64,000 bases of DNA. Origin: Ornithinimicrobium cavernae (GTDB taxonomy: Bacteria > Actinomycetota > Actinomycetes > Actinomycetales > Dermatophilaceae). The translations under genes and the position numbers were made by a program. Positions 19,601 to 27,556 of this stretch are shown here, in pieces (the first letter of the stretch is position 1; each line of letters begins with the position of its first letter). Location: contig NZ_QDDJ01000014.1 of NCBI RefSeq assembly GCF_003121625.1, forward strand, positions 62,001 to 126,000, read 5' to 3'. Under the pieces are notes generated by a model. The model saw only the letters and a list, made by a program, of their open reading frames with translations. It ran no database searches and was not told the origin of the DNA.

Positions 19601-19956
19601 CAGACCCACCTCAGCAGACCGCGCCGCCACACGTGGCCGAGCCCGACCAGGATCACGCCCAGGAAGATGCCCATCTCCGCCAGGGACGCCGCCCCCAGGT
19701 CCGTGCGCAGCACCAGCGCCCACGGGAAGAGGTAGACGACGTCGACGGCGAACACCACGTAGAGCAGGGCGTAGACGAAGTAGCGGACCGCGCCCTGCCC
19801 CCACCCGGAGCCGACGGGGTCCACACCGGACTCGTAGGTGGTGAGCTTGCGCGGCTGGGGATCGTGCGGTGCCAGCAGCCTGCGGGCACCCGCTGCAGCC
19901 ACGACCAGGAGGATCCCGGTCACGGTCACGGCGAGCACCACGAGGTAGTCGGTCAT
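19600..19956 (-). CDS. nuoA2: Complex I membrane subunit NuoA, second copy
   Basis: A 118-residue membrane subunit with three helices. The conserved loop [15 protein letters not shown] is a variant of the usual YECG motif: the cysteine that reports active/deactive state in mitochondrial enzymes is serine here. Helices 2-3 read [20 protein letters not shown] and [19 protein letters not shown]. First gene of the operon. ATG 19956 is preceded by a -10 box 7 nt upstream and no ribosome site, suggesting a leaderless transcript. Confidence 0.93.
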   Translation of the reverse strand: MTDYLVVLAVTVTGILLVVAAAGARRLLAPHDPQPRKLTTYESGVDPVGSGWGQGAVRYFVYALLYVVFAVDVVYLFPWALVLRTDLGAASLAEMGIFLGVILVGLGHVWRRGLLRWV

Positions 19957-19963
19957 CAGGTGG

Positions 19964-19969
19964 AGCCTA
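19964..19969 (-). promoter_or_regulatory. -10 box for the second nuo operon, leaderless
   Basis: TAGGCT on the minus strand is followed by 7 nt and then the nuoA2 ATG. The same hexamer with 8 nt before the start codon is found in front of menF. No good -35; the region between here and the divergent glycosyltransferase gene is 225 bp. Confidence 0.4.
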
Positions 19970-20124
19970 ACGCGCGGAGGCGCCCGGCGGCAGGAGCCCA
20001 CGAGGTGCGCGGGCCGCCTCCGGCACACGGGCCGCACCGCCGGGAACCGCTGCGGTGGAGAGGCGGCGGGTCATTTCTCGGTATGCCGTGGCACGGCGTG
20101 CGTGTCGCCGCGGCCGGAAACGGC

Positions 20125-20130
20125 TAGAGT
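20125..20130 (+). promoter_or_regulatory. Possible -10 box for the glycan export operon
   Basis: TAGAGT about 52 nt before the TTG start at 20182, inside the 225-bp divergent gap. No convincing -35 hexamer 16-18 bp upstream. The only -10-like hexamer I saw in this gap that is correctly placed for the operon. Confidence 0.3.
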
Positions 20131-20181
20131 GACCCCGCCCAGCCGGGAACGAGAGAGCAGCCAACGGGAAGGTTCGAGGGA

Positions 20182-21423
20182 TTGCGGATCCTCCTCCTGA
20201 CCCACTACTACGACCCTGAAACGGGACCGCCACAGCTGCGGTGGTCCAGCCTCGTGCGCGAGTTCGTGCGGGCGGGTCATCAGGTGGACGTAGTGGCTCC
20301 GCCACCCCACTATCCGCTCGGCCGGCTGCTGGACACCTATGAGGGCGGCGGCGCCGGCTCCACGGAGGAGGGCCGCCACGGGGAGACCGTGCACCGCGTC
20401 CGGTTCCGGGCCACGTCAGGCAGTGTCGGGTCGATCATGTGGGACCAGCTGACCTCGGCGGTCTCCTCCGTCGTGACCGTCCTGCGCCGGCGGGACCTCG
20501 CGCCGGACGTCATCGTCGCGACCGCCCCGGCGCTCCCCACCCTGGCAGCCGGCTGGCTGCTCGCCCGGCTGCTGCGCAAGCCCCTGCTGCTGGAGGTGCG
20601 GGACGCCTGGCCCGACCTGCTGGCGGTCGTCGACCGCTGGGAGGGCGGGGAGAACCGCCGCCACCCGCACGCCAAGTACCTGCTCGCCCGCTTCGCCGCC
20701 CGCTTCATCACCCTGCTGCAACGCTCCGCCGACTATGTCGTGACCACCACCGCCACCTTCGCCGAGGTGCTCCAGGGACGCGGCGTGGCCAACGTCGACG
20801 TGGTCCGCAACACCGCCCACCCCCTGCCCAACTACACCGAGCACGAGCCCCGGCAGCCCGACGGCCAGCTGCGGATCGTCTACGTCGGCACGGTCGGGCG
20901 CGCCCAGGGGCTGGAGACCGCCGTGCGCGCCCTGCGCATCGTCCAGGACGCGGGGGTCGACGTGGCGATGCGGGTCATCGGCACGGGTGCGGGCAAGACC
21001 CGCGTGCAGCAGGCGGCCGAGGCGCTCGGGGTCCCGGTGACGGTGCGCGGCGCCCAGTCCCGCGACCAGATCCACCTGCACTACCGGTGGGCCGACACGT
21101 TCCTGATCATGCTGCGCGAGTGGCCCGCCCTGAGCATGACCGTGCCCTCCAAGCTCTACGAGGCCCTCGAGCTCGGCATGCACGTCTCCGCGTCGGTCGA
21201 CGGCGAGGCCGCGCGCATCGTGAACGCGACGGGCGCCGGGTTCGCCACGCCTCCCGGTGACGCGGAGGCCCTGGCTGCCGAGTGGATCGCCCTGGCCAAG
21301 CGGCTTCCCGCCGAGCCGGACCAGGAGCAGATGCGCGGGTGGGTGCGCGAGTACGCCGAGGAGTCGCGGGTCGCGAGCGACTACCTGGAGATCCTGCACG
21401 CCCTCGCGGCGGCGGACCGGTGA
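20182..21423 (+). CDS. Glycosyltransferase family 4, WbuB-like
   Basis: A 413-residue GT-B glycosyltransferase. The N-terminal Rossmann domain opens with ILLLTHYYDPETGPPQLRW and VRAGHQVDVVAPPPHYP, as in WbuB/FucNAc-transferase-like enzymes of the GT4 family. LRIVYVGTVGRAQGLETAVR starts the donor domain, and the E-x7-E region is VPSKLYEALELGMHVSASVD. It would add a sugar to a lipid-linked surface glycan at the cytosolic membrane face. The start is TTG at 20182 with GGGAAGG 9 nt upstream; no ATG or GTG fits better. First of four genes joined by short overlaps (the next overlaps by GTGA). Donor and acceptor cannot be deduced. Confidence 0.85.
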   Translation: MRILLLTHYYDPETGPPQLRWSSLVREFVRAGHQVDVVAPPPHYPLGRLLDTYEGGGAGSTEEGRHGETVHRVRFRATSGSVGSIMWDQLTSAVSSVVTVLRRRDLAPDVIVATAPALPTLAAGWLLARLLRKPLLLEVRDAWPDLLAVVDRWEGGENRRHPHAKYLLARFAARFITLLQRSADYVVTTTATFAEVLQGRGVANVDVVRNTAHPLPNYTEHEPRQPDGQLRIVYVGTVGRAQGLETAVRALRIVQDAGVDVAMRVIGTGAGKTRVQQAAEALGVPVTVRGAQSRDQIHLHYRWADTFLIMLREWPALSMTVPSKLYEALELGMHVSASVDGEAARIVNATGAGFATPPGDAEALAAEWIALAKRLPAEPDQEQMRGWVREYAEESRVASDYLEILHALAAADR

Positions 21424-23111
21424 TCGCGGCACTGCGACAACGGCTCCAGCACGGCTGCGCCGTCCTCGCGGCCGCAGGGTCGCTCGCCCTGGACGATCCC
21501 GCGTGGTTCCTGGTCCAGGCCGGGCGGACGCTGCCGGCACCCGTGCGCACCCGGCTGGGGAGCCTGGCGACGCGCACCGGAGGCACCACCGCCGCCGCGT
21601 GGGGACGGTTGCTGATGGACCAGCCGGCCCAGGCGCGGGAGCTGCTCGCGCAGGGCCGGCGGGGACCCCTCGCCGACTCCCTCGCGCTGCACGCCGGCCT
21701 GCCACCCTCACCGGACTCGGCACGCCACGCCGCCCGGTGGGGCTGGCTGACCGGTGACCTGGAGACCGCCTCCGGCGCAGCCACGACGGCCTCCCGGCGG
21801 CAGCGCCACCGGGCCCTCGGTGACATCGCAGCCCTGGAGCCGGGCCCCCGCCCGCTCCCCGACGCCACCCGCACCTGGAGGGCGGACGGCACACCGCGGG
21901 TGCTGCACGTCCTGACCAACTCCCTGCCGTGGACCCGCTCCGGCTACACCCTGCGGACCCACGACATCCTCACCGCGCAGCAGGCGGCCGGCATCCCCGT
22001 GTCCGCGATGACGCGGCCCGGCTACCCCGCGACGATCGGGCGCTGGCGGTCCGGACCGTCGGACCGGATCGACGACGTCACCTACCACCGCAGCATGCCG
22101 CTGCCCATGGCGCCGGGCGAGGCCGGGCGCGTGGACCAGTGGGCGCTCGACCTGACGGCGCTGGCCGCCCGCGAGGGCGCCACCCACCTGCACTCCACCA
22201 CGCACTACCCGACGGCGCTCGCCGCGCAGGCCGCGGCCGCCGCCCTGGACCTGCCGTGGGTCCACGAGGTCCGCGGCCAGCTCGAGCGGACCTGGGCCTC
22301 CCGGCGCTCCCACGCCGGGGACCCGGACCCCTACGCCAGCAGCCGTTACACGGCCTGGCGCGCACGCGAGGCCGAGGTCGCGGCGGCGGCGGACCGGGTC
22401 GTCACGCTCTCCGGACCCATGCGCGCGGACCTCATCTCGCGGGGAGTCTCCGCCGAGCGCATCACCATCGTCCCCAACGGGATCGGCCCGGAAGTCCTCG
22501 ACCTCCCTGGCGACGCGGCGGCGGTGCGCGAGCAGGACGGCCTCCCGCGGGCCGGGACCTGGGTCGGTGCGGTGACCTCGGTCGTGCACTACGAGGGGCT
22601 CTCTGTGCTCCTCGAGGCCGTCGCCCTGGCCCGGGAGGCGGGGGCCGACGTCCGGGCGGCGATCGTCGGCGACGGACTGGCCTGGCCGGAGCTGGCACGC
22701 CAGGTGGACGAGCTGGGGCTGCGGGACGTGGTGCACCTGCCGGGGCGCGTGTCGCGTGAGGAGGCACGCCGCTGGCTGGCCCGGCTGGACGTGGTCGCCG
22801 TGCCCCGTCAGCAGCACGAGGTCACCCAGCTGGTGCCCCCGCTGAAGGTGATGGAGGCCCTGGGGGCGGGGCGGCCCGTGATCGTCAGCGCGCTACCGGC
22901 GCTCACCGAGATCGTGACGGACGGGCAGACTGGGCTCGTGGTTGCTCCCGGACATCCCCCCGACCTGGCTGACGCGGTGCTGCGCCTGGCCTCCGACGAC
23001 GCCCTGCGGGACGCCCTGGCGCAGGAGGGACGCCGGGTGGCCCGCAGGCACACGTGGCCGGAGCTGGTGCGCCGCTACCAGCAGATCTACCAGGAGGTGA
23101 GCCGGGCGTGA
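21420..23111 (+). CDS. Glycosyltransferase (GT4) with N-terminal helical extension
   Basis: A 563-residue protein, long for GT4 (about 380-400). Residues 1 to about 155 are alanine/leucine/arginine-rich helices without recognised motif (ALRQRLQHGCAVLAAAGSLA; WGRLLMDQPAQARELLAQG), perhaps TPR-like. The catalytic part starts at RVLHVLTNSLPWTRSGYTLR. The donor domain is marked by ITIVPNGIGPEVL, GAVTSVVHYEGLSVLLEAV, LRDVVHLPGRVSREEARRWL and the E-x7-E equivalent PPLKVMEALGAGRPVIVSAL. It likely works with the preceding transferase on an exported glycan. GTG 21420 overlaps the previous stop (GTGA) and its own stop overlaps the permease start. Confidence 0.83.
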   Translation: MIAALRQRLQHGCAVLAAAGSLALDDPAWFLVQAGRTLPAPVRTRLGSLATRTGGTTAAAWGRLLMDQPAQARELLAQGRRGPLADSLALHAGLPPSPDSARHAARWGWLTGDLETASGAATTASRRQRHRALGDIAALEPGPRPLPDATRTWRADGTPRVLHVLTNSLPWTRSGYTLRTHDILTAQQAAGIPVSAMTRPGYPATIGRWRSGPSDRIDDVTYHRSMPLPMAPGEAGRVDQWALDLTALAAREGATHLHSTTHYPTALAAQAAAAALDLPWVHEVRGQLERTWASRRSHAGDPDPYASSRYTAWRAREAEVAAAADRVVTLSGPMRADLISRGVSAERITIVPNGIGPEVLDLPGDAAAVREQDGLPRAGTWVGAVTSVVHYEGLSVLLEAVALAREAGADVRAAIVGDGLAWPELARQVDELGLRDVVHLPGRVSREEARRWLARLDVVAVPRQQHEVTQLVPPLKVMEALGAGRPVIVSALPALTEIVTDGQTGLVVAPGHPPDLADAVLRLASDDALRDALAQEGRRVARRHTWPELVRRYQQIYQEVSRA

Positions 23112-23983
23112 CACCCCGCCACGACACGACCCGGGCGACCGCGGCGCCGCGGCTGCGACCGATCGGCCGTCGGCCGTCCCTGGGCACCTACCTCAGCGAC
23201 CTGTGGCAGCGACGGCACTTCATCTATGCCGACTCCCGGGCGCGCGCCTTCTCCGGCAACCGCGACTACATCCTGGGCAACCTGTGGCTCATCGGCAAGC
23301 CGATCCTGGACGGGATCACGTACTACATCATCTTCGCTCTCATCCTGCGAATCGACAGGGGCATGGACAACTTCGTGGGGTTCCTGCTCATCGGGATCTT
23401 CATGTTCACGTTCACGACGCGGGCGACCAACTCCGCCGTGAGCGCCATGATCTCCAGCCGCAACCTGCTCCAGTCGTTCGCCTTCCCCCGCGCCTCGATC
23501 CCCCTGGCCGTCCTGACCCGCGAGGCGATCTCGATGGCCCCCGTGCTGGCCACGATGGCCTTCCTGATCCTCGTGCTGGCCCCTGCCAAGTCACCGGTGG
23601 AAGTCACCTGGACCTGGCTGCTGTTCCCCCTCGTCTTCGTGCTGCAGACCCTGTTCAACACCGGGGTCGTGCTCTACTGCGCCCGCCTGGGTGCCGCGCT
23701 CCCGGACCTGAAGTTCTTCATCGGCTTCGTCACCCGGATCTGGTTCTACGGCTCCGGCGTCATGTTCCCGATCACCCGCTTCGTCCAGGACGACTTCTGG
23801 GTCGCGGTCCTCCAGTCCAACCCGATGTACCTGGTCCTCGACATCACCCGCGACATCCTGCTCTACGACGCGCTGCCGACCGCGCGCAGCTGGATGATCC
23901 TGACCGCCTGGGCGGTCCTGACCCCGGTGATGGCCTTCCTCTACTTCTGGCAGGGTGAGGAGAGCTATGCCCAGCAGCAGTGA
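23108..23983 (+). CDS. ABC-2 polysaccharide export permease
   Basis: A 291-residue membrane protein of the TagG/Wzm/RfbD type that moves lipid-linked polysaccharide or teichoic-acid-like polymers across the membrane. After a basic cytosolic head (RRHFIYADSRARAFSGNRDY), the amphipathic-helix region LGNLWLIGKPILDGITYYII leads into six membrane segments (IIFALILRI; FVGFLLIGIFMFTFTT; APVLATMAFLILVLA; WLLFPLVFVLQTLFN; FFIGFVTRIWFYGSGVMFP; WMILTAWAVLTPVMAFLYF). GTG 23108 overlaps the upstream stop (GTGA), and the gene for its ATPase starts 17 nt before its end. Confidence 0.88.
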   Translation: MTPRHDTTRATAAPRLRPIGRRPSLGTYLSDLWQRRHFIYADSRARAFSGNRDYILGNLWLIGKPILDGITYYIIFALILRIDRGMDNFVGFLLIGIFMFTFTTRATNSAVSAMISSRNLLQSFAFPRASIPLAVLTREAISMAPVLATMAFLILVLAPAKSPVEVTWTWLLFPLVFVLQTLFNTGVVLYCARLGAALPDLKFFIGFVTRIWFYGSGVMFPITRFVQDDFWVAVLQSNPMYLVLDITRDILLYDALPTARSWMILTAWAVLTPVMAFLYFWQGEESYAQQQ

Positions 23984-24821
23984 GACCCACCCGACCGTCG
24001 TCGTCGACCGGGTCAGTCGCACCTTCCGGGTCCCCAGCCTGGAGCGGGTCCGAGAGCTCGGTCCCCTCCCGCGGGCGCTCGCGCGGTTCGGCTGGCGGCC
24101 GACGGTCAAGCTCGAGGCCCTGAAGGACGTGTCCTTCGTCGCGCAGTCCGGCGAGTCGATCGGCGTCATCGGCGTCAACGGCTCGGGCAAGAGCACGCTG
24201 CTGCGCCTCATCGCCGGGCTGGACGTGCCGACCCGGGGGTCGGTGACCGCGTCGTCCCAGCCCGTCCTGCTGGGGGTCAACGCGGCGCTGCAGCCCGAGC
24301 TGTCCGGCCTGGCCAACGCCCGGCTCGGGCTGCTCGCCATGGGCTTCTCCCCGGAGGCCATGGAGGAGGCCATCGCTCAGGTCACGACCCAGGCGAACCT
24401 GGGACACGCCATCCACCGACCCATGAAGACCTACTCCTCCGGCATGGGGTCACGCCTGCGGTTCGCCATCGCGGCAGCCAGCCAGCCGGAGATCCTGCTG
24501 ATCGACGAGGCCCTCGCGACCGGTGACGAGACGTCCCGCAACCGGGCCGAGGAGCGGATGGCCCAGATCCGGGAGCAGGCCGGCACCGTCTTCCTCGTGA
24601 CGCACTCCGGCAAGACCGTCGAGCAGACCTGCACCCGGGCCATCTGGCTCCACAACGGCGAGCTGGTCCAGGACGGGCCCGCCGGCGAGACCGCGACGAT
24701 GTACCGCTGGTGGGCGTGGAACGTCGCCAACGGCAAGCACGAGGTGGCCGAGGGCATCCTGCGCAAGGAGATCGCCAAGGGTGTCGCGATGGCCGAGGCC
24801 GCACGAGCGGACGAGGAGTAG
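23967..24821 (+). CDS. ABC polysaccharide export ATPase
   Basis: A 284-residue nucleotide-binding subunit (TagH/Wzt type) of the exporter encoded just upstream. Walker A GVNGSGKSTLLRLIAGLDVP, a signature-like YSSGMGSRLRFAIA (instead of LSGGQ, typical for this subfamily), Walker B EILLIDEALATGD and the switch histidine in VFLVTHSGKTVEQ. There is no long C-terminal carbohydrate-binding domain; after residue 235 only a short helical end remains, so substrate recognition through a Wzt-C domain is unlikely. ATG 23967 with GAGGAGAG upstream; a GTG 12 nt earlier is in frame. Confidence 0.9.
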   Translation: MPSSSETHPTVVVDRVSRTFRVPSLERVRELGPLPRALARFGWRPTVKLEALKDVSFVAQSGESIGVIGVNGSGKSTLLRLIAGLDVPTRGSVTASSQPVLLGVNAALQPELSGLANARLGLLAMGFSPEAMEEAIAQVTTQANLGHAIHRPMKTYSSGMGSRLRFAIAAASQPEILLIDEALATGDETSRNRAEERMAQIREQAGTVFLVTHSGKTVEQTCTRAIWLHNGELVQDGPAGETATMYRWWAWNVANGKHEVAEGILRKEIAKGVAMAEAARADEE

Positions 24822-24898
24822 ACCCGGGCGCCCGGCGGCGTCCCGCTCGTGTGAGGGCGCTCACCCGCAGGAATGCGTTCCGGTCGCCCCGCCCGCGT

Positions 24899-24904
24899 TA
24901 TCCT
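24899..24904 (+). promoter_or_regulatory. -10 box for the secreted SGNH-like gene
   Basis: TATCCT about 40 nt upstream of GTG 24945; identical to the -10 of tRNA-Tyr. A half-fitting -35 (GTTCCG) lies 16 bp upstream. Suggests that this gene can be expressed apart from the exporter operon, which ends at 24821. Confidence 0.35.
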
Positions 24905-24944
24905 CATTTCGGGGCCTATCCGCATCATGAGGGACGATGAACTG

Positions 24945-26195
24945 GTGACGACGCGCAGAGTACGGGGTGCCAGCCTCGGGTTGGTCATCATCATGATGAA
25001 CATCCTGTTGGTGGCAGCGCTCGTCATCGCGACCTCGAGTCGGAGCGTGTCCGAGCTGTTCAACCCCGACGACGCCGCGCCCACCGACCTGGAGGGGCCG
25101 GCACCCGACGACGTGTCCGAGACCGCGCCCCCCGCACCGACGTGGACCGCCGTGCCGCCTCCCACCCGCACCGAGACCGCGACGGAGCCTGCGGGCCTGG
25201 CGGGCCGGTACGCCGACGGTGAGGACCTCACCGTCGTGGTGCTGGGTGACCAGACGGGGTCGGACCCCGCCGACTGGGTCCGGGCCTGGGCCGAGCTGCT
25301 CGCCCAGGAGCGGACGGTCGAGTACCGCACGCCCACCGTGTCGGACCCCACGGTGTACGGCGACCCGGTCGTGCTCGGCAGTGGCGAGTCGACGATCCAC
25401 GTCTTCAACGCGAGCCTGGTCGGCGGCACCCCCGAGTATGCCGCGGAGCGGCTCGATCTGTACCTGCCCGGCGGCACGGACGCCGTCCTGCTCAACTTCG
25501 GACGCTCCAACAGCAGTGACGACCTCGAGGACGAGCTCGAGCAGCTCTGGTCGGCCCTGGAGGACGAGAGCGACGCGGAGCTCCGGACGGTCGTGCAGCC
25601 GCCGCGCCAGGACGGTCTCGAACAGCTCACCGAGATCACCCGGGAGTGGGCGGAGCAGGCGGACGCGCCCGTGATCGACGTCGCGGAGGTGTTCGATGAC
25701 GAGGGACTCACCTTCCTGACCGTCTCCACCCGCGACCCGCTGTCCGTCAACCTGGCCGGCGCGGCCCGGTGGGCACAGATCGTCCAGCTGGCCCTGTTCG
25801 ACCACGAGATCGCTCCCCCGGCCGAGGCCGACCCCCAGCCGATCGTGGAGCCGACGCTGCCCTCGGCGACACAGCCGACCGAGGAGCCGGTGGACCCGCC
25901 CGTCGAGCCGACCGGCACTCCCCCGCCCTACACCCCGCCACCGCCCTACACACCACCCCCGCCCTACACACCACCGCCGCCGCCCCCGCCGCCGGACGAC
26001 CCGACCGAGGACCCGACCGAGCCGGAGCCCACGGAACCCGAGCCCACGGAGCCCGAACCGACACTCCCGCCGGAGCCGACACTGCCGCCGCCGGACGACC
26101 CGACCGAGGACCCGAGCGAGGAGCCCACCTTCCCGTTCCCGACGCAGCCCAGCCCGGGCCACTGGTCGGCACCGGAAGCGGCGACCCGCTTCTGA
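24945..26195 (+). CDS. Membrane-anchored SGNH-like pseudoenzyme with proline-rich tail
   Basis: A 416-residue protein. One N-terminal membrane anchor (about residues 10-30, LVIIMMNILLVAALVIATS) is followed by a spacer of about 55 residues, a globular domain of about 190 residues and a C-terminal tail of about 110 residues of Pro, Glu, Asp and Thr with YTPPPP and EPTEP repeats. The globular domain has the beta/alpha layout of SGNH esterases: LTVVVLGDQTGSD stands at block I, where GDS is expected; LLNFGRSNSS at block III; and DPLSVNLAGAARWAQIV at block V, where D-x-x-H is expected. The Ser and His of the catalytic dyad thus seem replaced by Gln and Asn, so catalysis is doubtful. GTG 24945 is favoured by TGAGGGA 10 nt upstream; ATG 24927 is an alternative. 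Its place after the exporter suggests a cell-surface role in handling the glycan. Confidence 0.6.
   Translation: MTTRRVRGASLGLVIIMMNILLVAALVIATSSRSVSELFNPDDAAPTDLEGPAPDDVSETAPPAPTWTAVPPPTRTETATEPAGLAGRYADGEDLTVVVLGDQTGSDPADWVRAWAELLAQERTVEYRTPTVSDPTVYGDPVVLGSGESTIHVFNASLVGGTPEYAAERLDLYLPGGTDAVLLNFGRSNSSDDLEDELEQLWSALEDESDAELRTVVQPPRQDGLEQLTEITREWAEQADAPVIDVAEVFDDEGLTFLTVSTRDPLSVNLAGAARWAQIVQLALFDHEIAPPAEADPQPIVEPTLPSATQPTEEPVDPPVEPTGTPPPYTPPPPYTPPPPYTPPPPPPPPDDPTEDPTEPEPTEPEPTEPEPTLPPEPTLPPPDDPTEDPSEEPTFPFPTQPSPGHWSAPEAATRF
25912..26155 (+). repeat. Proline-rich coding repeats in SGNH-like protein
   Basis: Tandem short repeats inside the 3' end of the SGNH-like gene: three YTPPPP-type units, a run of eight or more prolines, then three EPTEP units and two DDPTEDP units. 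Likely a wall-spanning spacer. The codons for Pro vary (ccg/ccc/cca), so the repeats are old or kept by selection on the protein. Confidence 0.75.
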
Positions 26196-26224
26196 CCCCT
26201 CGGCACGTGGTGCCGACCAGCCGC

Positions 26225-27385
26225 TCAGCGGGTGGGCCAGGCCCAGCGCGGCCCGTCGAACAGACCCCCTGCACCGGCCAGTGACGTGCCGCCGGGGTCG
26301 CGGACCAGCTCGTGGCGGCGGGCGCCGCGCTGCGCGAGGCCCGCGATCAGCTCCGGGGCGTGCGTCACGACCACGACCTGGGTGGCCCGGGCCGCGTCCG
26401 CGATCAGCCCCGCCAGCGCAGGCAGCAGGTCGCGGTGCAGGCTCGTCTCCGGCTCGTTGAGCACCATCAGTCCCGGAGGCCGCGTCGTCAGCAGGGCAGC
26501 CACGAGGAGCAGGTAGCGCAGGGTGCCGTCGGAGAGCTCACGCGGCACCAGCGGCCGCAGCAGCCCGGGCTGGTGCAGGAGCACCCGCACCCGGCCGCCG
26601 TCGAGGGCGTCCACGGACAGGGTCGAGCCCGGGAACGCCGCCTCCACCGCGGACGCCACGCCGTCCCGGTCCCCCTGGAAGTCGATGGTCGCGAGCGCGG
26701 CCGCCAGGTTGGCGCCGTCGGGATCCAGCACGGGTGAGGCCGTGCCGATGCACGGCTGCCGTGCGGGCGCGTGCGGGTCGGTCCGGAAGTGGTCGTAGAA
26801 GCGCCAGCCACGGATGCCGTCACGGACCGAGGCGATCTCCGGGGCGCTCTCCACCCCGGCGGCTTCGGCGAGGACCGACTGCTGCGGAGCCGCCTGCTGG
26901 TCCAGGGTGCGCCACGCCTCGTCGCGCACGCGGACCACTGCCCCGTGCCGGTCGACGAGCAGACTGCCCGGGCGGGCCACCGGCCCGTGGAAGATCTGCT
27001 CACGCTTGATCTCCGGGTCGTTGACGAAGGGGCTGTGCCCCGGCGGGGGGATGCCCAGGTCCACGAGGTAGCCGAGCCCGTCGCCGGAGTACCCGAGCCG
27101 CAGGGCGACCGCACCCCTGCGGACGGTGCCCTGTGCCGGAGCACGACCGGCGACCACGTCCCTGGTCGGGCGCTCCATGCCGGCCCACAGCAGCGAGCCC
27201 AGGCCACCATCGTGCGCGATGGCCGCGACCACGGAGCCGTCCGCGCAGCCGGCGAGCAGCCGCAGCGCCCGGTAGAGGTTGGACTTGCCCGCGCCGTTGG
27301 CACCGGTGACCACGTCCAGGCCGGTCAGCTCGAGCTGGAGGTCACGGATCGAGCGGTACCCCTGCACCGCGATCGTGCGGATCAT
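26225..27385 (-). CDS. AAA family ATPase, RecF/SMC-like (OLD-type head)
   Basis: A 386-residue ABC-class ATPase without coiled-coil arms. Walker A is VVTGANGAGKSNLYRALRLL near residue 30; the signature-like ELSDGTLRYLLLVAALLT, Walker B LMVLNEPETSLHRDLLPAL and the switch histidine in QVVVVTHAPELIAGL are near the C-terminus. The family groups with uncharacterised predicted ATPases, some of which act in defence or DNA repair; there is no TOPRIM domain and no partner nuclease next to it, so no defence claim is made. ATG 27385 gives MIRTIAVQGYRSIRDL, the expected first strand; the longer open frame upstream lacks support. Convergent with the SGNH-like gene (29 bp apart) and divergent from korA. 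Confidence 0.8.
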   Translation of the reverse strand: MIRTIAVQGYRSIRDLQLELTGLDVVTGANGAGKSNLYRALRLLAGCADGSVVAAIAHDGGLGSLLWAGMERPTRDVVAGRAPAQGTVRRGAVALRLGYSGDGLGYLVDLGIPPPGHSPFVNDPEIKREQIFHGPVARPGSLLVDRHGAVVRVRDEAWRTLDQQAAPQQSVLAEAAGVESAPEIASVRDGIRGWRFYDHFRTDPHAPARQPCIGTASPVLDPDGANLAAALATIDFQGDRDGVASAVEAAFPGSTLSVDALDGGRVRVLLHQPGLLRPLVPRELSDGTLRYLLLVAALLTTRPPGLMVLNEPETSLHRDLLPALAGLIADAARATQVVVVTHAPELIAGLAQRGARRHELVRDPGGTSLAGAGGLFDGPRWAWPTR

Positions 27386-27556
27386 GGGCCTACCCTGCCA
27401 CTTGACAGCGACACCGCCCGGTCCCGCTCCACGGTAGCCCTGACGGGGGCTGTTCCCCAGGTCACACAACCGCAGCCGGAGAGGGCTCCCCACCGCGAAC
27501 GGGCCTACCATGGGAGGGACATCCCCCGCGACACGAGATCTGGTGACCCTCCCGGC

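Noticed and set aside
10909-19956. Second nuo cluster as a recent duplication or an Mrp-type antiporter
   Set aside because: Sequences differ strongly from the first copy apart from core motifs, and it contains Fe-S subunits NuoB and NuoI, which Mrp lacks.
26163-26219. Nested inverted repeats at the convergent ends of the SGNH-like and ATPase genes (11-bp stem with 35-nt loop, and an inner 7-bp hairpin)
   Set aside because: Possible weak terminator or attenuator, but the stems exclude each other and the outer one is inside coding sequence; not strong enough to annotate.
26225-27385. AAA ATPase as an antiphage or toxin-antitoxin component
   Set aside because: No TOPRIM, nuclease, reverse transcriptase or toxin gene next to it; neighbours are metabolic. 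Walker motifs alone do not show defence.
27402-27407. TTGACA hexamer in the ATPase/korA gap
   Set aside because: No -10 box at 16-18 bp on either strand and too far from korA; treated as chance.
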